Of a DNA stretch of 64,000 nt, positions 1-8,195 are shown piece after piece (positions within the stretch are counted from its first letter, which is position 1; every line of letters begins with the position of its first letter). The stretch spans positions 67,196 to 131,195 of the forward strand of contig DASZTV010000073.1 in NCBI GenBank assembly GCA_035548125.1, given 5' to 3'. The position numbers and the translations under genes are program-made. This DNA is from DASZTV01 sp035548125 (lineage in GTDB: Bacteria; Actinomycetota; Actinomycetes; JAFAQI01). Under the pieces are notes generated by a model, which was given only the letters and a program-made list of their open reading frames with translations, had not been told where the DNA came from and did not search any database.

Positions 1-1273
1 GCAGGGGCATCGGCCACGCCTGTTCGCCGGCGGCACCCGCCGCCCCGATGATCTCGGAGCGGATGTCGTCGTCGTTGGCCATGACGCCGTAGACCCGCGA
101 TCCGAGCGCGACCAGCGCGGCTCCGGTCAGCGTCGCGATGTCGACGATCGCGGCGGGCTTCTCCTCGCCGGCGCGCACGATCGCGTCGGCCATGACCAGC
201 CGACCCTCGGCGTCGGTGTTGAGCACCTCGACGGTCTTGCCGCCGCGCATCGTGAGGACGTCGGACGGCCGGATCGCGGTACCGCTCGGCATGTTCTCCG
301 CCGACGCGACCCAGCCGACGACGTTGACGGGGACCCCGAGCGTGGCGAGGGTCCACAGCGTCGTGATGACCGACGCCGCGCCGCCCATGTCCGCCTTCAT
401 CCACTCCATCGCCTGCGCCGGCTTGAGTGACAGGCCGCCCGTGTCGAACGTGATGCCCTTGCCGACCAGGTGGACCGCGGGGGAGCCGGCCGGACCGCCC
501 GCGTGCTCGATACGCACCAGTCGCGGCGGGTGCGCTGCACCCTGACCGACGCCGACCAGGCCGCCGTACCCGCCTTCGGCGAGCGCCTTCTCGTCCAGCA
601 CCTCGACCGCGCACCCGGCGCCGCCGCACAGCTCGACCGCGACCGCCGCGAGGTCGGCCGGGTGCAGATCGGCGGCAGGCGTGTTGACCAGGTCGCGGCA
701 GGTGCTGACTGCTTCGGCGATGACGGTCGCCCGGGCGATGACCGCCTTCGCGTCCTTGTCCTTCTCGTCGGCGACGAGGATCGAGGCGTTGGCGACGCCG
801 GCGCGGTTGTCGGCGGCGGAGGCGTGGCGGTACTTGCGGAACGCGTAGCCGCCGAGGGCGATGCCTTCGGCCACCGCACGCAGGTCGTCCGCCGAGGCGC
901 CGTCGCCGTTGACGCCGGCGAGGCTGGTCGTCACGCGGCGGGTACCCGCGAGCGCGCGCGTTGCGGCGCCGGCGGCGCGCCGGATCGCTTCGGCGTCGTA
1001 GCGGCCGCCGCGGGCCGGCTCGTTGCCGAGGCCGACCGCGATGACAGCCGGGGCCTTGGTGGCGCCGAGCGTGGCGAGCCGGGTGACCTCGCCGGCCTTG
1101 CCGGTGGCACCGAGCGCTTGCAGCGCCGCTTCGAGCCGCTTCTTCAGCGCCTTGTCGAGGGCAGCCGCACCTGGCGCGACGACCAGCGAACGGCCCTTGC
1201 GAGCCACGCCGATGATCAGCGCGTCAGCTGCGACATCCGACAGCGACGCCGAGGTCAGGGACAGACGAGTCAC
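1..1273 (-). CDS. pepA: Leucyl aminopeptidase, M17 family (C-terminus cut by window edge)
   Basis: Cytosolic two-metal exopeptidase that removes N-terminal residues from peptides, by family knowledge. The minus-strand frame opens with GTG at 1273 (VTRLSLTSASLSD) and stays open to base 1, giving about 424 residues. The metal/catalytic block VGKGITFDTGGLSLKP is encoded around 418-467 and the family signature NTDAEGR around 200-220. The N-terminal third is the usual poorly conserved M17 regulatory domain. The C-terminal end lies outside the window. It is divergent from gcvT, separated by 75 bp. The assignment to M17 is firm; whether it is the housekeeping PepA/PepB ortholog follows from context. 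Confidence 0.95.
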   Translation of the reverse strand, partial: MTRLSLTSASLSDVAADALIIGVARKGRSLVVAPGAAALDKALKKRLEAALQALGATGKAGEVTRLATLGATKAPAVIAVGLGNEPARGGRYDAEAIRRAAGAATRALAGTRRVTTSLAGVNGDGASADDLRAVAEGIALGGYAFRKYRHASAADNRAGVANASILVADEKDKDAKAVIARATVIAEAVSTCRDLVNTPAADLHPADLAAVAVELCGGAGCAVEVLDEKALAEGGYGGLVGVGQGAAHPPRLVRIEHAGGPAGSPAVHLVGKGITFDTGGLSLKPAQAMEWMKADMGGAASVITTLWTLATLGVPVNVVGWVASAENMPSGTAIRPSDVLTMRGGKTVEVLNTDAEGRLVMADAIVRAGEEKPAAIVDIATLTGAALVALGSRVYGVMANDDDIRSEIIGAAGAAGEQAWPMPL

Positions 1274-1281
1274 GGTTGGCG

Positions 1282-1287
1282 ACTCTA
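1282..1287 (-). promoter_or_regulatory. Putative -10 box of pepA
   Basis: TAGAGT on the minus strand ends 8 nt before the GTG start of pepA. This fits the near-leaderless promoters seen elsewhere in the window. Confidence 0.35.
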
Positions 1288-1348
1288 TGCCTCGGCACGC
1301 GGAGCGCGGGGTGTGGCGCACACAGGCACCGGGTAGCGTTCGCCGATC

Positions 1349-2458
1349 ATGACTGACGAGGCCGACCTGACCGCGATCGATGGACCGCTGGCCGACCGCC
1401 ATCGTGCGCTCGGCGCCAAGTTCGCCGACTTCGGCGGCTGGTCGATGCCGCTGTCGTACTCAGGCGTCGTCGAGGAGCACAACGCGACCCGTACGGCGGT
1501 GGGCGTCTTCGATGTGAGCCACCTCGGCAAGCTGCGGGTGACCGGCGAGGGCGCGATCGAGTTCGTGAACGCGTGCTTCACCAACGACCTGAACCGGATC
1601 GCGGCCGGCCAGGCGCAATACACGCTCTGCTGTGACGAGGAGACCGGCGGGGTGATCGACGACATCATCGTCTACCGCGAGCCGGACGCACTGTTCGTCG
1701 TACCGAACGCTGCCAACACGGCGACCGTCGTCGGCCTGCTCGAGGCCGAGGCGCCGGACGGCGTCACCATCACCAACCTGCACCGTGACGTCGCGACCAT
1801 CGCGGTGCAAGGTCCGCGCGCCGCGGAGGTCCTCGACGCGGTCGGACTGCCGGCCGGCATGGAGTACATGGCGTTCAGCCACGCCGACCGCCGCGCGGCG
1901 TCCGTCGTCGTGTGCCGCACCGGCTACACCGGCGAGCACGGCTACGAGCTGATGGTCCATCCGGCGTCCGCGGCGGGCGAGGTCTGGGATGCGGTGATCG
2001 AGGCGGCGACCGCGGTAGGCGGGTTGCCCTGCGGACTCGGGGCGCGCGACACGTTGCGTACCGAGATGGGCTATCCGCTGCACGGTCAGGATCTCAACGT
2101 CGCGACGACGCCGCTGCAGGCGCGTCTCGGCTGGGCGGTCGGCTGGGACAAGCCCGCGTTCTGGGGCCGTGACGTGATCGTGCGTGAGCAGGAGGTCGGC
2201 GCGCCGCGGCTGCTGTGGGGGCTGCGTACCGAGGAGCGCGGCATCCCGCGCGCGCACATGGCGGTGCGGTCGCTCAGCGACGACGATCTCGGCGAGATCA
2301 CCAGCGGCACGTTCTCGCCGACGCTGAAGACGGGGATCGCGCTGGCGTACCTGTCGCGCGCGGTCGGCGAGGGTGACCAGGTCAAGGTCGACGTTCGCGG
2401 CAAGCCGCTGATGATGCAGGTGGTGAAGCCACCGTTCGTGCCCTCCCACGTCAGGTGA
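1349..2458 (+). CDS. gcvT: Glycine cleavage system aminomethyltransferase (T protein)
   Basis: Transfers the methylene group from aminomethylated lipoyl-H protein to tetrahydrofolate, releasing ammonia. The product is 369 residues, the normal length. Near the N-terminus is the typical KFADFGGWSMPL segment followed by the folate-binding barrel with FNACFTNDL-like and GYTGEHGYEL motifs; the C-terminal beta-barrel begins near residue 285. ATG at 1349 is chosen because a TAGCGT -10-like hexamer lies 9 nt upstream and no Shine-Dalgarno is seen. No gcvH or gcvP is present in the window. Confidence 0.95.
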   Translation: MTDEADLTAIDGPLADRHRALGAKFADFGGWSMPLSYSGVVEEHNATRTAVGVFDVSHLGKLRVTGEGAIEFVNACFTNDLNRIAAGQAQYTLCCDEETGGVIDDIIVYREPDALFVVPNAANTATVVGLLEAEAPDGVTITNLHRDVATIAVQGPRAAEVLDAVGLPAGMEYMAFSHADRRAASVVVCRTGYTGEHGYELMVHPASAAGEVWDAVIEAATAVGGLPCGLGARDTLRTEMGYPLHGQDLNVATTPLQARLGWAVGWDKPAFWGRDVIVREQEVGAPRLLWGLRTEERGIPRAHMAVRSLSDDDLGEITSGTFSPTLKTGIALAYLSRAVGEGDQVKVDVRGKPLMMQVVKPPFVPSHVR

Positions 2459-2483
2459 ACGCCCGGTAGAGGAGAGTCGCTGG

Positions 2484-3017
2484 GTGAGGTCGAGTGGGCG
2501 GCACGATCGCGTTCTGCTGATCGGGATGATGGGTGCCGGCAAGACAACGGTCGGTCACGCGCTCTCCCGGGTGCTCGGGTGGCCGTACTTCGACAACGAC
2601 GAACTGCTCGCGCGCGCTGTCGGCAAGGACACCCGACGGGTCCAGGAGGAGGACGGGCTCGCTGCGCTACGTCGCGCCGAGTCGGCGGCGCTGTCCGTGG
2701 CCCTGTCCGAGGGCGGACCGCTGATCGCGGGTGTCGCGGGCGGGATCGTCACCGACCCGCTCGACCTCGACCGGCTCCACCGTGGCGGGTTCGTGGTGTG
2801 GCTGCGCGCCGACCTCGCGACGCTGGCCGAGCGGGTGAAGGGCACCGACCGGCCGTGGCTCGGCGAGTCGCCCAAGGTCGCGATGCGACTGCTGTACGCC
2901 GGTCGCGAGTGGCTCTACGCGGAGGCCAGCACGATGATCATCGACGAGCGCGACACCACGCCGGAGCTGATCGCATTGCGGATCGCGGCCGCCCTCACAG
3001 CCCCCGTGTCGTCGTGA
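2484..3017 (+). CDS. Shikimate kinase-like protein (AroK/SKI family)
   Basis: P-loop kinase of 177 residues, shikimate kinase length. It shows the Walker A motif GMMGAGKTTVG (about residues 14-24), the substrate-binding DND of the SKI fold (PYFDNDELL) and a lid arginine in the TDRPWL segment. The canonical GGG substrate motif is degenerate (AGVAGGI), so the substrate could be shikimate or a related small molecule. GTG at 2484 is favoured by the GAGGAGAG ribosome site 8-15 nt upstream. It follows gcvT by 25 bp and is probably cotranscribed. The usual aroB/aroC neighbours are absent, which suggests a second, non-operonic SKI-family kinase. Confidence 0.75.
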   Translation: MRSSGRHDRVLLIGMMGAGKTTVGHALSRVLGWPYFDNDELLARAVGKDTRRVQEEDGLAALRRAESAALSVALSEGGPLIAGVAGGIVTDPLDLDRLHRGGFVVWLRADLATLAERVKGTDRPWLGESPKVAMRLLYAGREWLYAEASTMIIDERDTTPELIALRIAAALTAPVSS

Positions 3018-3092
3018 GCAAAGTGGCTTTGCCCACCGAAATCCGCGCTGCGCGGCCCGGATCCGGTAGGTAAAGCCACTTCGCTTGCAAGG
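3017..3092. repeat. Dispersed palindrome family A, copy 1
   Basis: Imperfect inverted repeat filling the whole gap between two convergent genes. Left arm 3017-3037 and right arm about 3068-3090 can pair. Each arm contains a small quasi-palindrome, GCAAAG-TGG-CTTTGC. The left arm is identical over 21 bp to the reverse complement of 12426-12446 in the second copy. The first base belongs to the TGA stop of the upstream gene. It may act as a bidirectional terminator or a REP-like element. Confidence 0.75.
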
Positions 3093-3093
3093 G

Positions 3094-3954
3094 TCAGGTA
3101 CGGCGGCGGCGGGCGCCTATTGCTGCTGCGGCGATCAGCGCTGCAATCACGACGCCGGCGATGACGGCTCCGGTCGCGCTGCCGCGACCCGAGGAGCCCG
3201 ACGAAGCGGCAACGGAAGGCGAAGCGCCGGAAGGCGATGGGGAAGCGGTCGGTGAGCGACCGGACGCCACAGCCGCAGCGGCGGAGCCTGCGACCGTGCC
3301 GCGGGACGCACCAGCGCGCGTTGCGCGACGGTGATGTCGAGCGGATGCGGACCGCGCGGTCGCGATCGACACGGTCGGTGTCGGATGGGTCACAGGCGTC
3401 GGCGGTCGCGTGGCATGACTGCGCGGAGTCGTACGAGCCGGCGACGGCGCCGGCTTCACCAGCGCCGCGCAGATGTCGGCGGCGGGGATGTTGTCCGGCC
3501 TCGGTGCCGGGTGCGCGCCGTTGTCGTAGGCCCACCCTTCGGTAGAGCGGTTCTCGGGCGCGTAGACGCTTTCGTTCTCGGTCGCATACGTCCACGCCGT
3601 ACGGTCCGGTGCCCGGTGGAAGTAGACCCAGAAATGCGTGTCGTTGACCGCGCCGCAGCCGGTCTCGGGCAGCCCGTCGATCGTGCAGAGCAGGCCGTCC
3701 TTGCGAAACGTCAGCGCGTGGCCCGCGGCCTCCAGCACTCCGACCCCGGTGGTGCCGGGCTTGACGTTGACGCAGGTGTCGCTGACCGATCCGCCGATCG
3801 AGCGCGGGTCGACGACCAGCCCGACGCAGATCGTGCCGTGCGGCTGCGATGCCGCGGGCGACGCCGCCGCGACGCTGGTGACGATGGCGGGGCTAACACC
3901 CACCACCGCCACCAGCAACGCGATCGATGCCCGCCGCAGCCGGGCGTATGTCAC
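3094..3954 (-). CDS. Secreted, membrane-anchored DUF4430 (transcobalamin-C-like) protein
   Basis: 286 residues. A signal peptide covers about 1-31 (ending VAAASPA). A DUF4430-type beta domain lies at about 40-140: the VLEAAGHALTF segment, then Cys-rich ICV/TCV/LLC/GCG positions and a WVYFHRAPD-like strand. A Pro/Ser/Thr/Ala-rich stalk follows (about 165-250), then one membrane helix (about 257-278) and a terminal RRRRT. DUF4430 is the fold of the C-terminal beta domain of vertebrate transcobalamin and intrinsic factor. The GTG start lies 10 bp after the stop of the toroid gene upstream, so the two form an operon controlled by the cobalamin riboswitch. A surface cobalamin-binding role is inferred, not shown. 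Confidence 0.8.
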   Translation of the reverse strand: MTYARLRRASIALLVAVVGVSPAIVTSVAAASPAASQPHGTICVGLVVDPRSIGGSVSDTCVNVKPGTTGVGVLEAAGHALTFRKDGLLCTIDGLPETGCGAVNDTHFWVYFHRAPDRTAWTYATENESVYAPENRSTEGWAYDNGAHPAPRPDNIPAADICAALVKPAPSPARTTPRSHATRPPTPVTHPTPTVSIATARSASARHHRRATRAGASRGTVAGSAAAAVASGRSPTASPSPSGASPSVAASSGSSGRGSATGAVIAGVVIAALIAAAAIGARRRRT

Positions 3955-3964
3955 GGCGCGTCCG

Positions 3965-5071
3965 CTAGCACTTCAACCGGGGGGCGGCGCGGTGTGAGCC
4001 CTTCTTGTCGACCTGCGCGAGCGAGAGCCCGGCCAGGGCAACGCCGGCCTGGCTCGTCGCGAGCACCGTGGTCGGCAGCTCGTTGGCGCTGAGCGCGTTC
4101 TTCTTGGCCGCGAACGCGACCGCACCCCGACCGCTCGCCTTCACGCTGCAGCCGAGCTGCCGCGACACCAGCCACTTGCGTGCCTTCGCCCTGGCCGCCT
4201 TGTTCTTGCCCGCCACGAACGCCTCGATCGCGATCGCCGTCGAGTTGGCGTTGCCCGGCCTCCCGAGACTGCCGTTCGAGTGCTGGTGCGTGCGCAGCCA
4301 CTCGAGGCTCGCCGTCGCGGCGGGAGAGCCGACCGCGAGCAGCGCTTGCGCGGCGTACGCCGTCGAGTCGACGTCGCCGCCGGCCTGGCAGGCGGTCGCG
4401 GCGTCGGACTGCAGCTGGCTGGGGTATCCGCCGTCCGGGCACTGCTGGCCTTCCAGGAACGACACGGCAGCCGCGTCCGGCTGGGCCGCAGATCCGGCCG
4501 AGGCCAGCGCGAGCACCGGCAGCGCCTGGCCGACCGTGGAGAAGTAGAGGAAGTCCTCCGGAGTGCCCGCCGCGTTCTGCTGGTACTCGCCGACCGCCGC
4601 GCCGCGCGCCCCCTCGGTCGCCTGCAGCGCGTTGACGAGGTCGACGCCGCCGAAGTCGGTGACCTTGACGTGCTGCGCCTCCGCGACGAGCAGAAGCTTG
4701 CCGATCGCGCCAGGGGAGTAGGTGTCGCCCGACGTCCCGGCGTACGCACCGGCGTGCGCCTCGAGGTACGTCGTCGCCCGCTTGGCCGCGGCCTGCGCGA
4801 CACCGGCGGCATCCATCGACAGGATCGCGTCGGCGGTCTCGCCGTAGTTGACGTAGGTGACGGTCTTGCCGTCGGACACGTAGCTGCCCGTGAAGTGGTC
4901 GTGGTGCTTGCCGACCAGGCTGCGCGCCAGGAAGCCCGCGGCGGCAGCCGAGGCGTCGTGCGTCTTGGGCGACTTGGGTGCCTTGGCAAGAGCGGTGGTG
5001 GGCAGTGCGAGCGACGCGACCGCGACGCCACTCGTGACTGCGATCACCGCAGATCGGCGGATCGGATTCAC
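3965..5071 (-). CDS. Secreted alpha/alpha-toroid (prenyltransferase/squalene-oxidase repeat) protein
   Basis: 368 residues with a signal peptide (PIRRSAVIAVTSG to PTTALA, about 1-33), no membrane anchor, and a Cys as the last residue. The mature part is helical repeat sequence with toroid features such as GGDVDSTAYAAQALLA and NANSTAIAIEAF. This is the fold shared by terpene cyclases, protein prenyltransferases and the N-terminal alpha domain of transcobalamin/intrinsic factor. GTG at 5071 is chosen because GAGAGGACC sits just upstream; longer in-frame extensions would run through the riboswitch. It is the first gene behind the cobalamin riboswitch and is followed at 10 bp by the DUF4430 gene. 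An extracellular cobalamin-binding partner is the favoured inference; an enzyme of unknown substrate is the alternative. Confidence 0.85.
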   Translation of the reverse strand: MNPIRRSAVIAVTSGVAVASLALPTTALAKAPKSPKTHDASAAAAGFLARSLVGKHHDHFTGSYVSDGKTVTYVNYGETADAILSMDAAGVAQAAAKRATTYLEAHAGAYAGTSGDTYSPGAIGKLLLVAEAQHVKVTDFGGVDLVNALQATEGARGAAVGEYQQNAAGTPEDFLYFSTVGQALPVLALASAGSAAQPDAAAVSFLEGQQCPDGGYPSQLQSDAATACQAGGDVDSTAYAAQALLAVGSPAATASLEWLRTHQHSNGSLGRPGNANSTAIAIEAFVAGKNKAARAKARKWLVSRQLGCSVKASGRGAVAFAAKKNALSANELPTTVLATSQAGVALAGLSLAQVDKKGSHRAAPRLKC

Positions 5072-5177
5072 CGGTGGTCCTCTCGAGAATGAGGGACGCG
5101 ATGTGGGAATCCCGCGACGACGCCTGCCGTCCGGGCTCCGCACCGCACTCCTCGACGGTTGTCTTGGGAGCCCTCGC

Positions 5178-5285
5178 CAAGTGCGGGCATTCCGACTCGT
5201 CCCGCCTTCGCGGGACCTACGGCTGCGGGTCAGTGCCGGACTTCGACCGGCTTCCCCCACCCTCGGCGATTGCGAGCCGATCGTC
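5178..5285 (-). promoter_or_regulatory. Cobalamin (adenosylcobalamin-type) riboswitch
   Basis: Read on the minus strand, the segment shows the conserved cobalamin aptamer order: GGGGGAAGCCGG, then GTCCGGCACTGACCCGCAGC (the B12-box core, at about 5222-5241), then a variable stem and AGTCGGAATGCCCGC (about 5183-5197). It lies about 110 nt before the GTG of the toroid gene. In the platform region GGGCTCC (5167-5173) and GGAGCCC (5133-5139) could pair, giving a candidate switching stem. Cobalamin is expected to repress the downstream pair. Confidence 0.88.
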
Positions 5286-5347
5286 TCATAGGTTGGGGCC
5301 GTCGGCGGTGCCGACTCCGTGCATCACGGTGGGTGGGAGGTGGACGC

Positions 5348-5551
5348 GTGGCGTGGTTGTGGCGGTACGAGAACGCCGACGGGGGTGCGGTCGAGGCTGG
5401 TGAGCTGCCCGTCGAGTCGTTCCCGACGCAGGCCGACGCGGAGACCTGGATCGGTGAGGTCTGGCGCGAGCTGCTCGAAGCCGGGGTGAACCAGGTCACG
5501 CTTCTCGAGGACGGCCGGGAGGTCTACGGCCCGATGGCGTTGCGGGAGTAG
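5348..5551 (+). CDS. Small conserved actinobacterial protein, function unknown
   Basis: 67 residues starting VAWLWRYENADG and ending VYGPMALRE. The sequence is acidic and soluble, with a FPTQADAETWIGEVW core that looks like a compact alpha/beta domain. Similar small proteins are common in actinobacteria, from memory. GTG at 5348 follows a GGGAGGTGG ribosome site. It is convergent with the DUF3043 gene and its upstream region is shared with the divergent cobalamin riboswitch. No function can be assigned. Confidence 0.75.
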   Translation: MAWLWRYENADGGAVEAGELPVESFPTQADAETWIGEVWRELLEAGVNQVTLLEDGREVYGPMALRE

Positions 5552-5571
5552 CGCTAGGAACCACTGATTCC

Positions 5572-6102
5572 CTAGACCGAGTCGCCGCGCCGGACCTTCG
5601 GCGGCGGGCGGCGGAACCGTCGCGGCATCATCGCGCGCAGGAAGGCGTATGACGAGATTCCGCGCGAGCTCGCCGTACCGAACCGCTCGATCACCGCGGT
5701 CTTCGCGGCCCGACCGTGGCGGGCGCAGTCCAGGATGATCACGGTGAGCGCGAGCAGACTGCCCAGGCTCGCGAACTCCTGCACCGCGTGATTGGGCACG
5801 AAGCCGCTCAGGAACGCGATCAGGATCACGAGCATGAAGATCTGGCCGAGCGTGAAGCGCGCGTCGACGATGTCGCGGGCGAGCCGCCGCTCGGGGCCGG
5901 CGTCACGAGGCGGCAGGTGCCGCTCGTCGCCGGTGCGCAGCGCCTCGAACGCGCGCTGCCGCTCCGTCCGGTTCGCCTGGCGGCGCGCCGCGGCGGCCTC
6001 CTTGCTTCGGCCGCCCGGGCTCGGGTTGCGCCGAGCCTTGCGGGCCTCGGATCGCTTCGGGGTGGGCCGACCCTTTCCGGTGTCGGGCTGCGGATCGGTC
6101 AC
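5572..6102 (-). CDS. DUF3043 membrane protein
   Basis: 176 residues. The N-terminal half is strongly basic and hydrophilic (PKRSEARKARRNPSPGGRSKEA). It is followed by ERRLARDIVDARFTLGQ and two membrane helices (about 95-112 and 117-135). The basic tail plus two helices is the actinobacterial DUF3043 pattern. From memory, the M. tuberculosis counterpart lies beside cobalamin assembly genes, which is interesting given the cobalamin riboswitch nearby. Function is unknown. Confidence 0.85.
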   Translation of the reverse strand: MTDPQPDTGKGRPTPKRSEARKARRNPSPGGRSKEAAAARRQANRTERQRAFEALRTGDERHLPPRDAGPERRLARDIVDARFTLGQIFMLVILIAFLSGFVPNHAVQEFASLGSLLALTVIILDCARHGRAAKTAVIERFGTASSRGISSYAFLRAMMPRRFRRPPPKVRRGDSV

Positions 6103-6168
6103 GGCGGGGAGTCTACGAAGCCGCTTTCGCTCGCGGTGAAGCGCTCAGCCACTGTTCAGCATCGCGAC

Positions 6169-6174
6169 TAGGCT
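6169..6174 (+). promoter_or_regulatory. Putative -10 box of pspA
   Basis: TAGGCT ends 6 nt before the ATG at 6181, with no Shine-Dalgarno between. This predicts transcription starting at or next to the start codon. Confidence 0.5.
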
Positions 6175-6180
6175 GAGTCC

Positions 6181-6927
6181 ATGGGTATGGGTCGGCGGTT
6201 GTCTCTGATCGTTAAGGCGAAGGCGAGCAAGCTCCTCGACAAGCACGAGGACCCGCGCGAGACGCTGGACTACTCGTATGAGAAGCAGCTTGAGCTGCTG
6301 ACCAAGGTGCGCCGCGGGCTCGCCGACGTCGCCACGAGCCGCAAGCGCATCGAGCTGCAGATGCAGCAGGTGCAGGCGAGCGCGGACAAGCTGCAGAAGC
6401 AGGCGCAGGACGCCGTCGCGCAGAACCGCGACGACCTCGCCCGCGAGGCGCTGACCCGTCGCGCCACGGCCAACCAGCAGCTCGCCGACCTGCAGACCCA
6501 GCATGCGCAGCTGCAGGCCGAGGAGGAGAAGCTCACCCAGGCCTCGCAGAAGCTGCAGGTCAAGGTCGACGCCTTCCGTACCCAGAAGGAGACGATCAAG
6601 GCGACCTACACCGCCGCAGAGGCGCAGACCAAGATCGGCGAGGCGGTCGCGGGCATCTCCGAGGAGATGGGCGACGTCGGGATGGCCATGCAGCGGGCGC
6701 AGGACAAGACCGAGCAGATGCAGGCCCGCGCCGGCGCAGTCGACGAGCTGCTCGCCTCGGGTGCGCTCGACGACGCGACGGTGTCCGGTGGCAAGGACGA
6801 CATCCAGGCCGAGCTGGACCGCGGCGCTGCGAACACCGACGTCGAGCTCGAACTGGCCAAGCTCAAGGGGGCGCTGCCCGCCGGCAGCACCGCACCCGCG
6901 GTCGAGAGCGGAGAGGCGAAGTCATGA
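6181..6927 (+). CDS. pspA: PspA/IM30 family envelope stress protein
   Basis: 248 residues, almost wholly helical coiled coil. The N-terminal segment (MGMGRRLSLIVKAKASKLLDK) is amphipathic and would dock on the membrane. It is followed by ARGLADVATSRKRIELQ-type heptads and the acidic NTDVELELAKLKG tail. PspA/ESCRT-III-like proteins assemble on damaged membranes and limit proton leakage. It heads a four-gene unit with pspAA, htpX and pspAB, and overlaps pspAA by 4 bp. A short Ala/Pro tail after the coiled coil is normal for actinobacterial members. Confidence 0.93.
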   Translation: MGMGRRLSLIVKAKASKLLDKHEDPRETLDYSYEKQLELLTKVRRGLADVATSRKRIELQMQQVQASADKLQKQAQDAVAQNRDDLAREALTRRATANQQLADLQTQHAQLQAEEEKLTQASQKLQVKVDAFRTQKETIKATYTAAEAQTKIGEAVAGISEEMGDVGMAMQRAQDKTEQMQARAGAVDELLASGALDDATVSGGKDDIQAELDRGAANTDVELELAKLKGALPAGSTAPAVESGEAKS

Positions 6928-7202
6928 TCGTCCGGATCCTGGGCGAGGGTCAGCTCGACGTGCCCGACGCCGCGCTCGACACCCTCAACGAGCTCGACAC
7001 CGCGCTGCAGGGCGCGGTCGACGCCAACGACGAAAGCGGATTCGAAACCGCGCTCGGCAACCTGCTCGCCAAGGTCCGCGAGGTCGGCACGCCGATCCCG
7101 GACGACCAGATCGTCCCCTCCGAGCTGATCCTCCCGACGGCTGACGCGTCCCTCGCAGAGGTCAAGGAGCTGCTCACCGACGAGGGGTTGATCCCGGACT
7201 GA
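6924..7202 (+). CDS. pspAA: PspA-associated protein PspAA
   Basis: 92 residues beginning MIVRILGEGQLDV, the start typical of PspAA. It is a small acidic alpha/beta protein containing LNELDTALQGAVDANDE and ending LLTDEGLIPD. ATG at 6924 overlaps the pspA TGA, giving translational coupling. In actinobacteria PspAA accompanies PspA and is thought to modulate it; its biochemical role is not established. Confidence 0.9.
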   Translation: MIVRILGEGQLDVPDAALDTLNELDTALQGAVDANDESGFETALGNLLAKVREVGTPIPDDQIVPSELILPTADASLAEVKELLTDEGLIPD

Positions 7203-7260
7203 TGCCCAGATCCACCCGACCTTGCTCCGCCTCGCTCCACCAGCCCGAGGGGGCCCAGTA

Positions 7261-8181
7261 ATGAGCACCGGCAGAATCAAACCGGACCGCCGACTTGCGG
7301 CCCGGATGTCGTTCACGATCTTCCTGATCGGCGCGTTGTACGTCGCCGTGATGGCGGCGCTTATCGCCTCCGGCGTGAGCGCCGGTCCGGTCATCGTGAT
7401 CGCGGTGATCGTGCTGTTCTGCCAGTACTGGTTCTCCGACCGAATCGCCCTCTACGCGATGCACGGCCGCATCGTCACGCCGGAAGAAGCGCCCGAGCTG
7501 CACGGTGTGGTCGACCGGCTGTGTGCGCTCGCCGACATGCCGAAGCCGAAGGTCGCGATCGCCGACACCGACATTCCGAACGCGTTCGCGACCGGCCGCA
7601 GCCCCAATCGCGCGGTCGTCTGCGCGACCAGCGGAATCCTGCGGCGCCTGGACAACGACGAGCTCGAAGGCGTGTTGTCCCACGAGCTGTCGCACGTCGC
7701 ACATCGTGACGTCGCGGTGATGACGGTCGCATCGTTCCTCGGCGTCGCGGCCGGCCTGGTCACGCGCTTCATGTTCTACAGCGAGATGTTCGGCGGCGGG
7801 TTCGGCGGCCGCGACGATGAAGATCGCAACTCGGCTGGCGCGTTCCTGATGATCATGCTGGTCTCGATGGTCGTCTACGCCATCTCGTTCCTGCTGACGC
7901 GCGCGCTGTCTCGCTACCGCGAGCTCGCGGCTGACCGGTCCGGCGCGATCCTCACCGGCCGGCCGTCCGCGCTGGCTTCCGCGCTACAGAAGGTCACCGG
8001 CGACATGGCCCGGATTCCGACTCATGACCTGAGAACGGCGGAGCCGTTCAACGCGTTCTTCTTCACGCCCGCATTGGCCAACGGCTTCTCGATCTCCTCG
8101 CTGTTTGCGACTCACCCGTCGCTCGAGCGCCGCCTCGAGCAGCTCGCCCAGATCTCCAACGAGCTCGGCCAGCCGGTCTGA
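7261..8181 (+). CDS. htpX: HtpX-like membrane zinc metalloprotease (M48B)
   Basis: 306 residues. Two membrane helices lie near the N-terminus (about 18-60), followed by the zinc motif HELSH in VLSHELSHVAHRD. Another hydrophobic pair follows (about 155-210), with the third zinc-ligand region at RYRELAADR. HtpX degrades misfolded membrane proteins. ATG at 7261 is preferred over an upstream frame opening because GAGGGGGCC precedes it. Position between pspAA and pspAB links proteolysis to the PspA response. Confidence 0.9.
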   Translation: MSTGRIKPDRRLAARMSFTIFLIGALYVAVMAALIASGVSAGPVIVIAVIVLFCQYWFSDRIALYAMHGRIVTPEEAPELHGVVDRLCALADMPKPKVAIADTDIPNAFATGRSPNRAVVCATSGILRRLDNDELEGVLSHELSHVAHRDVAVMTVASFLGVAAGLVTRFMFYSEMFGGGFGGRDDEDRNSAGAFLMIMLVSMVVYAISFLLTRALSRYRELAADRSGAILTGRPSALASALQKVTGDMARIPTHDLRTAEPFNAFFFTPALANGFSISSLFATHPSLERRLEQLAQISNELGQPV

Positions 8182-8195
8182 GCCCGGACAGATAG

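Noticed and set aside
2484..3017. cobU/cobinamide kinase as function of the P-loop gene near the cobalamin locus
   Set aside because: Tempting because of the riboswitch nearby, but Walker A followed by DND and a RPWL lid fits the shikimate kinase family better than CobU.
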